Shown here: positions 54,731 through 64,000 of the stretch, piece by piece
How the letters are laid out: the number at the start of each line of letters is the position of its first letter
Numbering within the stretch: the first letter of the stretch is position 1
Notes under the pieces: generated by a model
The model's database searches: none
Told to the model about the DNA's origin: nothing
Seen by the model: only the letters and a program-made list of their open reading frames with translations
Position numbers and translations under genes: made by a program
Assembly: GCF_943734655.1 (NCBI RefSeq)
Contig: NC_071354.1
Coordinates: 56,213,544 to 56,277,543 of the forward strand
Direction: 5' to 3'
DNA from: Sabethes cyaneus
Lineage: Eukaryota > Arthropoda > Insecta > Diptera > Culicidae
DNA: 64,000 nucleotides

Positions 54731-56745
54731 GGTTTGATGCCGGATATCCATCCTGCTGAGCATCAAACGAATGGATCCATTAAAAATGAGGACAACAACC
54801 GGGAGCCAAACTGGTGGGCCAACAATAAGTTGATTTTCATTGAATTTCGAGAAAAGCGTTCGGAATGGATCCGGTTTGTATGGAACAACATCCGACTATG
54901 TATTTTGGTTGAAATTGTGCGCTACGGGACCGATTGAAACACATTGCGGATTTGCATAAATCTAGAATCTGATAAACATACTAATCTTCTAGCTGAAACG
55001 ATTGCCGTAGACATACATTCCGAGAGTTGAACAAGTAAAACATATAATCAAATACTAGCAACTAACAGACGTGCGCTGAAGCGAACATTTCGGGCTTTTG
55101 GGCACAAGGGATCGGTCAGCCAGGTGTGTCTGTGTCTATAGTGTGTCTTCTTTTCGAGCTTTAATTTTCCACTGTACGAGAGAATCGAACGCGCACACGT
55201 CTGTTGGTCGAGACAGGTGACGACAGACGGATCCCTTGGCCTGACGGTACCGAACGGTTTTGGTTTTGTCAAAATCGATCATACGGATGCAACACAAGAC
55301 ACTGAGTTTGTTTACTGCTGTTTGTTTTTGGTTTGCTTATTTACTGGCGGCTAACGTTTTATTATTTGGAATTAAGTATAAGTAGATACTGAGCTGTCAG
55401 TCATTCCATTATGCGTTTTACGGGTTTCTGCCCTTCGAAGGCAAACAACAATACAATGGTACAATAGTTTCTAGATTACTTAACTAAATTATATACAGCG
55501 CAGTTTGGTTGGTTTGTTTATTGTGGTTGTTGCTAGAGGAACTCTCAAAATGCGGACAGCACAAGGGGGCTGCCCGGAGTAAATTGTTGTGGCTTTCTGT
55601 GTTATAGGGGTGTGTGAAGTCTATATATTTTAAAAACTTTGACAAATGATGGGTGAAATAAATAAGGTAGACACATTTTAAAGCGTAAACGGCTGCAAAC
55701 GTAATATATAAGGCGCCTCCATCGATTCTGAAGAAAAAGGAGACGCTTGATTATTTTTGCACACCAAAAATGTGTAACATTTATAATCTACATCCACTTT
55801 CTTAGATCTTGTTCCAATTGGAGTGCAATGTGGTGAATAAATTAGTTTGACGTATTACTTTATTTGGCGTCCTTCTGAGCGAGGGTAAACCAAAAAAACA
55901 TTTTTACCTATTTTAGCCCAAAGGCCAAAAGTAATGACATTCAAAACAACAAAACCAATTTAAATTATTTTTGTGTCATATAAAAAGTATTTTAATGAGC
56001 TATTTAGGAATAATATTGGATTGAAGCTTTAGAAACCATAAAAAAATTGTTTTTCTTGTGCTTCATGGTTTGAGACCTTGAGAAACAGAAAGAAACTCCA
56101 ATTTTCAAACATTTTTCTAGAAAATATAACATCAGAAATAATAGTTCAATTTTTAGATTTAGATTCAATTTAGATTTAGTTTTAGATTCAATTGTTTAAA
56201 GAAATAAAGTTAAGACAATGCTATGGAGACGCATGGTGTGTTGTTTTTTACCTGTAAGGAAACGGAGATTTTAGTCAAACAGAATCTAGAATTAATTGAA
56301 AATGTCTAGAAACCAGAAACATCCTTGTCAAACGCAGTCGTTTTTTTGCAGGAGAAAAGAAAACACAATTAACCTTTTACAATTTAATTTCTATAAAAAA
56401 TTAAAAATAAAGAAAAACATTTCTAAATTTTTGCTATATTATGTGAAAAAGTAACAGCTTTCTGGATATAAACAAGTATAAGAAATGACCCTAAAACCAT
56501 AAGAACATGAAAATATACACATTTTTGCCTGAAATTAAAGGAAAAATCTTTTCAATTTTAATTTTAATTTGAAAAAAGTTTTTTCTTTTCTTTAACTTCA
56601 GGTTTCGTATTCTATTAAGATGCTCCAAAAGCTTCAGTCTCACATTTTTGATAGTTTTATAATTATGAAATGTTCAGCTTCAAGTTAACATTTTTTTCTG
56701 AGAAGCTCATTAAAATATCTTTTACCGAAGATAAATCGAGATAAA
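54731..56745. other. intronic sequence, no gene recognised
   Basis: The plus frame at 54734-54937 reads PNWWANNKLIFIEF and EWIRFVWNNIRLCILVEIV. It is protein-like at first sight but I cannot assign it. The remainder is AT-rich without recognised elements. Confidence 0.3.
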
Positions 56746-56749
56746 TAGT

Positions 56750-57260
56750 AACGTGAAAAACTGCGTTAAAAGCAACTTCAGTTCCTCAAAGAAGCATTCC
56801 AGGTGCACATTTGTTACATTGCTGGAATATTTTCAACAATGAATTGTTGTGTATGAAGTTTGTTTGATGTCTCGGGAGGTTTACCCGCGACCTTGGAAAT
56901 CGCATGTCCGCCGAGTGTGCCCGTAATAATAACAAATTAGATAAAACATATGATAAATAAGAATCTACACCGGAACTTCAGCTTCCTGAAGAGGTTCTTA
57001 AGACAGCGGTCTTTCGACACTTACTGGTTGTGGTTCAGTCAAAGAGTCGAGAAACTTCAATCAACCCGAATTGAACATACATCACTAATTACATAATAAA
57101 AGCAATGCTGCAAATCGAACTAGAAGCAAACCATATATACGCAGGTTAGAGTACGGGCCCTCGTAAGCTACCTCGTCGCTACCTCAACTGCTGAGTTGCT
57201 ATGACGAGCGAGAGCGACGACCGTGGCTGGTAGCTAAATACACACTCGCAAAAACGAGAA
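56750..57260 (+). repeat. tandem segmental duplication, unit 1
   Basis: Blocks shared in the same order with 57610-58310: GTGAAAAACTGCGTTAAAAG, TTTGTTACATTGCT, TTTGATGTCTCGGGAG, CGAGTGTGCCCGTAATAATA, AAGAGTCGAGAAACTTC and GAGTACGGGCCCTCG. About 860 bp offset. Confidence 0.85.
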
Positions 57261-57459
57261 AGCTCATTCAATTACACAGATCATACGGGTGCGGGCTTCT
57301 CAACACTGGAAAAAGTACCTGCTATCGAAATTTAAAGAGCTCCCTCTTTTTTAAAGAGCTAGGCTGATTTTCAGTACATAACCTTTCTAGCTGAATTTCG
57401 CATTATCGCAACGATGAAAGCTTTTTTAATAGCAAGTTTTAAAAGCGGTACTGTCTGAG

Positions 57460-57545
57460 TACCTCCTAGTTGGTCTCGAGGTGCGACGCTCTGTTCTAAC
57501 AAACCCTAGTCGTCGTAGGGTCAAAGTCTCGACTGGGAAAGACTA
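57460..57545 (+). mobile_element. tRNA-derived SINE-like fragment between the duplicated units
   Basis: CTAGTTGGTCTCGAGGTGCG resembles a tRNA A-box region; CTAACAAACCCTAGTCGTCG and then GGGTCAAAGTCTCGACTGGG resembles the anticodon-arm to B-box region. The same CTAACAAACC...GTCGTCG...TTCGAAT order occurs at 22741-22790. An old SINE copy. Confidence 0.5.
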
Positions 57546-57609
57546 TAGTCTCACTTGCCGGTCGAGATAAATCAAAACCACGTAAATTTAAAATATTTGC
57601 CGTAAAATT

Positions 57610-58310
57610 AGTCACGTGAAAAACTGCGTATAAAGCAACTTCAGCGTACAAGAATAATTTTAGGTGTTCTTCAAAGAAGTATTCTAGGACCACTTTTGTT
57701 ACATTGCTTAAATAATTTCTAGCAATGAATGGTGTTGATGTCTATGATGTTTGCTTGATGTCTTGGGAGTTTTTGTCCATGGCCTTGAAAACCACATGTC
57801 TACCGAGTGTTAACGTAATAATAACAAATTTGAAAAGGCCCTCAAAGAAGCGTTCTATCGCCATTTACCACTTGCAGTTTAGTCGAAGAATCGAGGAGCT
57901 TCGATCAAACCCGAGTCGAAGATACATCGATAATTCCATAATAACAGCAATGTTGTAAATGAAGCGAGAAGCAAACGATACTCACTCTTACGTGAGCGAG
58001 TGTGAGAAGCGTAGCATCCAACGCTTATTCCACTGATGAAAGGGTACGAGAAACAACCGCTGGGGTCATGTGCATATATTCTGCTGCCTATACAATTGCG
58101 AGCGCACAGCCTTGTAGCATCTAACTGCACAGCACGCACACGAGGCAAGCCAACGCCAACAGTTCGTAAGCGAAAGAGGCACACTAAAATCTATGGATAC
58201 AGACTTTGCTTTACTCCCTCATTGATTCTTCATTTTCCGCCCTTGCTTACACACGCGGATAAGAGTACGGGCCCTCGCGAGCGATGAGATATAATCTTCT
58301 GTGTTGCAAT
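57610..58310 (+). repeat. tandem segmental duplication, unit 2
   Basis: Second unit: GTGAAAAACTGCGTATAAAG, TTTGTTACATTGCT, TTGATGTCTTGGGAG, CGAGTGTTAACGTAATAATA, AAGAATCGAGGAGCTTC and GAGTACGGGCCCTCGCGAG. Longer than unit 1 because of inserted sequence around 57990-58250. The frames at 57725-57958 and 58184-57879 are shadows of the duplication. Confidence 0.85.
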
Positions 58311-59455
58311 AACGAACGAGAACAGAAAAGGCAGTAAATTTGTGATGAAATAAGGCAAATTCTAGTCCACAGTACAAGAAACAAAAATATGAATAAAATT
58401 TGAATTTAGGACACTTTTACTATTAGTTTATCATAAGTTTCAATGTCCACAATAAAAACTGTTGTAAACGCATTGTTCCTGCTATCAAAGTTTATTGTAT
58501 TTTTTTTACTCGGGTTATGTTAATTCGAGATAAAATTATTAAAAAGATAGTGCAAAACTGGCATTAAGAGCCAGTTGATGTGCCCAGCCCGTTGTCGTTG
58601 AGAGCTTTGACAAATGCAGATCGTATATGTTGCCAGGATGGTCACCTACGTAAATCGATTTAAAAGAGCTTCTATGGCAGCTCTACCTTTATTATGGCAA
58701 TGCTATTTTTCCACTTTGCTGTTTGTAATAGAGTATATTTAACCTCAAGGGGTCGATCGCGCCATTGTAGGTGCACTCCGTACTGGAAAGATCTCCATAA
58801 GTTTTCAATTGATGGAGACGCATGGTAATCCATTCACTGAGATTTAACTTCTCACTCATTATTGTGTATTTTTATTGGTTTAAATTTCAATCTCATTTCG
58901 TAATTTCGATTCGCTAGAAGTATATGACAAACTATCATTCATTCATAGGCAAAAATTTTCCATTGTTATATTAAAGTCATCTAACGAAACGCGTCTTGTC
59001 ACACTTTCGACTGCAACACCCGTTCCCTGCCCTTTTGCACTGTATTTTGAAAGTTCCTCACACAACACTGCTTAGAAATATTAGGCATTTGTTATAATCT
59101 AAAAATTGTTAAAACATAGTTAAAGTCTATTCACAGCCAGAAAATTCATATACAAAAAGAAGTAATTAAAGTAGCGTTTTGGGTTTTGAATAAAATGTAC
59201 ATTTATAGAGACAATATATAGTAAGTACTGTAAACAAGTAGTGAGGTGCAGAAAGACAAAAAAAGTAGATACAGAGACCACAAAACATTGTCTCCTTTCT
59301 GTACAGTCAAAGCATTCGATCAATACATATGTATATAAAGGATAAAAACGAATTATCTTTTTTTTCGCTTTTTTTTTGTAGAGAAAAGAAAGAGTGTATA
59401 GTATAGGAAAACTATTGGCAGTTTAGACCAGCGGGTAGGATTGTGACCAGCTTAC
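58311..59455. other. mbl intron just downstream of the linker exon
   Basis: No gene or transposon recognised. AT-rich with T-runs close to the exon (59358-59380). Confidence 0.35.
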
Positions 59456-59641
59456 CTCGAGCCTGTCCGAGCGAGGGATCTTCTGTTGCTGTGCCGGGAC
59501 TACGGCCTGCTGCACGACGGGCCCCAGCTGGGACACGCCGGACGGATCCGCGGGCCCCAGCAGCGTTGGCATTAGATGGCCGGGTGGAAAGTACGGACTG
59601 TACGTGCTAGCGGGCATGCCAGTCAGGTAAGGATTCGTTGC
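59456..59641 (-). CDS. mbl: muscleblind linker exon between zinc-finger pairs
   Basis: Internal coding exon of the muscleblind RNA-binding splicing regulator, 186 nt (62 codons), phase 0 at both ends. The translation starts ATNPYLTGMPASTYSPYF and ends QQQKIPRSDRLE, which I recognise as the linker between zinc fingers 2 and 3 in insect Muscleblind. The acceptor is CACAG at 59646-59642 after a C-rich tract; the donor is GAG|GTAAGC with GT at 59455-59454. The linker separates the two tandem zinc-finger modules that contact YGCY RNA motifs. Its end in RSDRLE fits both the finger 3-4 exon at 51607 (giving LEVCREF) and, from what I remember of Drosophila two-finger isoforms, direct joining to the microexon at 37926 (giving LEMDMKT). 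Upstream exons with the start codon and fingers 1-2 lie outside the window. Identity is very secure. Confidence 0.96.
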
Positions 59642-61559
59642 CTGTGTCGGTTGGGGAAAGAAAAGAGAGGAAAAGAAAGAAAAACGTACGATTATTATAT
59701 GCGGTGAATGGTTTTTCGCGACGAACGCTGCCGGTAGATTCGGGAAAGGGAATTGCCGTGCCGTTCCTACTACACGACTGCTAGTGCTGCTTGAGCTAGA
59801 CGCTTGCTTGCTGAAGGAAGATGAACGAGCTTCTTCCGGCGAGGTTGTAGCAAAAACAGCAATAGTCGCTTGCGGTTTGCGATGGCGCACTCTGTGGTTT
59901 TCTGTTTCTTCGCTGACACGGTGGGAAATTGCGGTTTAACATTAACATAAAAATGCAATTAAGCTCGACAGTCGTTCGCGGGCTTTGTGGAAAATAAATG
60001 TTCAAACAAAAATCGCTTGAAACTTTCCCGCTTAGCTTCTTCCTTGGGGGTAGCTTTCAAGCGACCGTTCGTTTGATATTGACGACGTTCGAAACGTAGA
60101 ACTAGTGAAGAAGCAAGGCTTTAGGCACACAGTGGCAAACTAAATATATAGACAAAAGAACTTATGGTTTTCCACGGTAGAGAGGGAACAGGGTCATGAA
60201 AAATAAAACGAAGAAAATTATCATAAGATTAATGTACCATATAATGCAGTTGTGATGGAAAATCACGCTATACTGATTGATTCGGCCGATAGCCGGCTAA
60301 CCGGGACGGCGCGGCGGCCGAATTTAAAGTTAAGCAAGTATACGCCGGGAAACGCAGTGGAAGGGATTCTACCGAGAAAGCTGGGCCTGGCAAACACAAC
60401 TGAGGGCGACTGCACAAATCACGATCATGCTGCAAAATAAGATTTGTTTGCCTAGACTGAAGCGCAGAGACATTTAGGTAGCTACAACTTTTCCCCCTAT
60501 TCCGCTATCATAAACGACCGATAGTGCCTGGGTACAGCTCGGAACATTCGACTGTCGTTTGCTAGGACACACGACATCCGCACGAGGAAACGGAAAGCTA
60601 GAGAGGATAACGTAAAGCGGATTCCAAAAGCTTCAAACCAAAGCAAGAGAATAACAACAGCGCCTATGTGGCTTCGGTTCCCTTGCCTCTGTTCAAATAG
60701 CACGTGCAGCTTTGTTGGTTTTCTGCTCAAATCTACTACAATCAGACTGCTAACACTGATTGATTGACGCAATTTAGTTAAAAGCTGAAGCATTTTTAGA
60801 CTACACAGAGACATTTTTGTACGAACGATAAGCACAAGTGGCCAGCATATTTTTTCAAGCGACCGGCTGCATCGATTGCAAACCAAAAAAGTGTTCTATC
60901 ATTAACAATGCTATCGATTTGTTCACTTCAATGCATAATAACTCGACGAAAGTATAAAGTAAAACACGCATTTAAAGTGTTTGGTTTGGCTCCAGCTGTT
61001 GCTGATGGGTGGAGTTGATTTTTGTTTAAACAACTTTTATTCATAAAATTTCATATAATTTTTCCTGACAAGTTCAATTTCTTAGGCAACTGATTTACTC
61101 AACAAAATAAGGTTTTTTTTCAATTCTACGAAACACACTTTCCGTATGTTGTTCTTACTAGTAACATTCGGATATTCAAACAATAGAAAACAACAAGCAA
61201 TCAATCAAACAAACAATAATACAAGAATCTCAGCAATCAGTAAGAAAAATTGCACGTCTCTACACACTTTGCAACCAGGTCAATAGCTGCTAGAAAACCG
61301 ACCTTCCGTCGGTCCGTTTGCTCAACAATCACGGAAGCAAAAGTCTCAATTAGGCGGTAAAAACGGTAAATTTCGCGTTGTCGAAAGGATTCAAATTAGG
61401 GCTAGGTATCGAGCAAAAATCAAAACCAAAAAAATCTGCAGGCAGCAAAATAGAGCAACACTTACAAAAAAAAAAAGAAAATCCGACAGACACTAATTAG
61501 AAAACCGTTCGCAATAATATATAGTGAGAGAAAAAGTGGGAATACTTGGGACTATTTAC
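59642..61559. other. mbl intron, transposon-poor
   Basis: A GC-rich patch at 60270-60440 carries, on the minus strand, TTATTTTGCAG followed by a 53-codon open frame (finding below). The 69-codon minus frame 60005-59796 and the 129-codon minus frame 60886-60497 have no recognised family. Confidence 0.4.
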
Positions 61560-61871
61560 TTTGCAAGTGCCACCTTGACTACTGTTATTGGTGCTGATGT
61601 TATTGTTGTTATTGTGGCTGGGGGTGGTGGTGGTGCAGGTGTTACTGTTGTTGTTGTTGTTGTTGCTGTTGTTGGAGGTGGTAGTTAGACAACTGCTGGT
61701 TCCGTTCATGATGGCCGCCGCCGGAACACAGTTGGTACCGTTGCTGTGACTGACGACGTAGGTCGTGTAAGGCGGATGGTGCGTTCCCCAGGCGATCGTG
61801 AATCCAAGGGCTGCGGCTGCTGCCGTCGGCGGTACCCCCGCGGTTGCCACCGCCGTCGTCGTGGTTCCGTT
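61560..61871 (-). CDS. mbl: possible cassette exon, Thr/Asn/Ser-rich, upstream of the mbl linker exon
   Basis: Open frame of 312 nt (104 codons) between CCGGTTCAG (AG at 61873-61872) and the donor TGCAAA|GTAAAT. It is phase 0 at both ends, so it could be inserted before ATNPYLTG at 59641 without shifting the frame. The peptide starts NGTTTTAVATAGVPPTAAAA, contains GFTIAWGTHHPPYTTYVV and IMNGTSSCLTTTSN, then a poly-Asn/Thr stretch encoded by CAA/AAC repeats, ending SSQGGTCK. GC content is high in the first half. Low-complexity inserts of this kind occur in insect Muscleblind linkers, but I do not recognise this one. The acceptor has a weak pyrimidine tract. An ATG three codons upstream (MCPVQ) also allows an alternative first coding exon. 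Confidence 0.42.
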
Positions 61872-62799
61872 CTGAACCGGACACATCCGTTGGCGCAAAG
61901 TGAAATGGGTTTTTTTGGTTTTAAAGTATGATTTTTTTTTGGTTGTTTTTCGAACAAAGGAAAGGAAAGATGAGAAAGAATCAAGGCAGATATCGTTTAG
62001 GCATCGGTTGCTTATCACAATCGGCGGGATTGGGTTGGTTGTAAGGGGTTTGAGTGTGTTTGATTAATCGTGGGCTATATGGGGGAGTTCGTTTGGTTGA
62101 AACTGAATCATATGGGTCGCCAAATGAGCGGTTTCGATAAAAAATAAAATAAATTAAAATATGTAAGCGGAAGTTTTGCTGATTAGATTGGCAAAGTTGT
62201 TCTGTCGATGGTATGATAATCGCAATCATGAATTTCGAATTTTCGAATTAACGCTGCCCGTGGTTTCATGACAAAAAGCTTAGGTTTTGAATTTTCAGCA
62301 AATTAAATCCACATGCATTAGGTTAGTTTCCTTAAAATGACTCCCATGGGAACTTGACCTTGATCCTTTTCATAGTTGTAGGGAGCGTTGAGCGAACTTG
62401 GAGGTATAGAATAAGGGTGACCCGTAACCGTAATATTAAAAGTATGTGATTGTGGATTTGTGTTACAGTAGAATCTGTTCGGTCGAGTAAAATCTGCACT
62501 GTCTTTGCTCCACATTCCAACAGAATTTGACCTTCGTTTTTTTCTGATCGATAGACTTGGCAGGCAACTGTTAGTGTACAGGACAATTGCGAGGCTAATG
62601 CTACGATCTTGCTGCCGCTAGCAGTCTACCATTTTAATGGAAGTAATGCTTAAATAATATCCATTTTGGTTAAAGATTTTTGTTCACTAAATTTAAAAAA
62701 AGGGTATAAAAAGTTATCTGGAATAACTTATTGTTCAGATTTGAATACACACAAAATTTGGTAGCAATAAAAGTTTAAATCGGGTTTGCACTCATGCCA
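61872..62799. other. mbl intron, nothing recognised
   Basis: AT-rich. The minus frame 62515-62318 (FTRPNRFYCNTNPQSHTF...) is open for 65 codons but has no splice-site pair that I trust and no family resemblance. Confidence 0.3.
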
Positions 62800-63080
62800 A
62801 ACCGGTGATTTTCCAATAAATTCCAATACGTCTACCAGATCCAAGATGATTCCCTAAAAATTTGAAAGCCATACCTTTTCCTTTTTTATAAAACCATGTC
62901 ATTTGTTATTCGTATCATAGCAAATATAGGAAATATAGCATGATGAAGATTTTAAGGTTTGTTAAAAAATTATCTTTTTTGACTGCTACCTGCCCCGTTG
63001 GCGAACATCCACTTATCGAAGTATTCAAGTGTAGTTCTAATTTTCTGATTTTCAACCAATCAAGCCAATTTCAATATTGA
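62800..63080 (+). repeat. foldback repeat family, copy D
   Basis: Relative of copy C: TCCAATACGTCTACCAGATC, GAAAGCCATACCTTTTCC, AAACCATGTCATTTGTTATT, GTTGGCGAACATCCACTTAT and TTTCAACCAATCAAGC match the corresponding parts of 26560-26825. About 36 kb separates the two copies. Confidence 0.75.
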
Positions 63081-63197
63081 AAGGCCTCCGTGTCAGTAGT
63101 GACCTGGTTTAAATGACAATTACTCATATTATTCTCCTTTTGATAATATTTCTGCATGAAAAAATTATTATTTTACTTATTCTTTCAATCAATTATA

Positions 63198-63745
63198 CTA
63201 GTTGAGTACCCGGTCTGGCTCGGGATTTAAAACTGGGCTGAGCTCATGTGCTTAATGATGTTGGGAGAACTGAAAACGGATGTCGAATGTCATTTTGAAG
63301 TTCACAATTATGAACCGAATTGCAAGAAAGTTATGTAGGTTATGAAAGTAATGAAGGTTATGTTCGGCAGTGATAATTTTTATAGTGTTATAGCTAATTT
63401 GACCGTTCATTGATGGGGTGAGAAAAAAAAGACTGGTAACGATGGTGGCTAAACTAAAGCTTGGTAATAATAATGCATGAAAAACCAAAAACTTACGGCC
63501 TTTGTTCAGCTCGATAGTGAGGGAGTATGGTGTCCTTACTCGCTATCGCTCGTTCGGATTTAAAACCAAAAGTTCCTTACTTATGTTAATCTGGTTTCGG
63601 TATCGGAAAAACCGACAAAATTGTTGTTTGCACGGAACAGATCGCAAGAGAAACTATACCATTTTCCCTTATTTAGCCTTCCCCCATTATCAGATGCTAC
63701 CCGCGCCCCCTTTGTCGACCACACAGTTACCGGAATGGTAACATG
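63198..63745 (+). mobile_element. second copy of the CTAGTTGAGTACCCG element, short
   Basis: Begins CTAGTTGAGTACCCGGTCTG, matching the start at 11907 (CTAGCTGAGTACCCG). It ends in a C-rich stretch (CTACCCGCGCCCCCTTTGTC) like the units of the array at 12.7-13.5 kb, but has no expanded array. Supports a real element family with variable internal repeats. Confidence 0.6.
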
Positions 63746-63934
63746 TTCATGTTAAAAAACACGTATACTAACTGTAGTGCAAATTAATGCGATAACAAAA
63801 TTTTACAATTTTTATTTGCAAGTTAATAAAGGTAAGAAAATACGATGACCTCGCATAAAAAAATGAGTCTACCGATACCTTATTAGGCATACGGATGATA
63901 GGTTTACAGACGTCCTGGCTTAAATACGTTAGGT

Positions 63935-64000
63935 ATAATGGACGATAGACATAATGAACGATAGGCATAATGGACGATAGATATAATGGACGATAGGCAT
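63935..64000 (+). repeat. 16-bp satellite reaching the window edge
   Basis: Four units of ATAATGGACGATAGRC (16 bp each: 63935, 63951, 63967, 63983), continuing past 64000. A looser related stretch (GATGATAGGTTTACAG) lies just upstream. Confidence 0.9.

Noticed and set aside
61642..61984. Other open frames overlapping the candidate 61.6-61.9 kb exon
   Set aside because: Alternative frames of the same CAA/GCC-rich stretch, full of Gln or Arg runs and without splice-compatible ends.

Overview
The window looks like a large-intron stretch of an insect genome, most likely a mosquito or other nematoceran fly. It is AT-rich, it is full of degraded transposable elements, and its only confidently recognisable gene is the insect splicing regulator muscleblind (mbl), read from the minus strand. 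The 5' exons of mbl, with the start codon and zinc fingers 1-2, are not here and must lie beyond position 64000. The 3' part of the gene occupies the whole window.

In minus-strand order I see: a possible low-complexity cassette exon (61871-61560); the linker exon ending in RSDRLE (59641-59456); the zinc finger 3-4 exon (51607-51392); an alanine/proline-rich exon (39551-39369); a 42-nt microexon (37926-37885); and a long exon (37311-35887) that carries the stop codon of the long isoform. All joins in this chain are phase 0. Inside the long exon, after FVPVS, there is a strong GTGAGT donor at 37184 that would leave the transcript in phase 1. Two downstream terminal-exon candidates have phase-1 acceptors: 17483-17404 (a short Ala-rich tail) and 7017-6866 (a tail carrying one more CX7CX4CX3H finger of the muscleblind type). 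I infer that the locus makes several C-termini by alternative last exons, one of which would add an unpaired fifth zinc finger.

Recognisable transposons avoid five blocks: roughly 1-7080, 16.4-22.3 kb, 28-40.4 kb (apart from one small element pair near 30.5-31.5 kb), 50.2-52.9 kb and 59.3-62.6 kb. Each block contains an established or proposed mbl exon.

Between them lie repeats. At 7.1-16.2 kb: a LINE reverse transcriptase relic, several Tc1/mariner-superfamily relics, a tandem-repeat element with a nested MITE, a TTAA-flanked piggyBac-like element and a BEL/Pao integrase relic. At 22.4-27 kb: a SINE-like fragment, a long-TIR mariner-like element with a nested mini-MITE, and a foldback family. 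At 40.4-50 kb: tandem repeats, a 1.2-kb TIR element, a tRNA-derived SINE and MITEs. At 53-59 kb: a tandem segmental duplication and a SINE fragment. At 62.8-64 kb: further copies of families seen earlier and a 16-bp satellite at the edge. No intact transposase, virus, rRNA, CRISPR array or functional tRNA was found.
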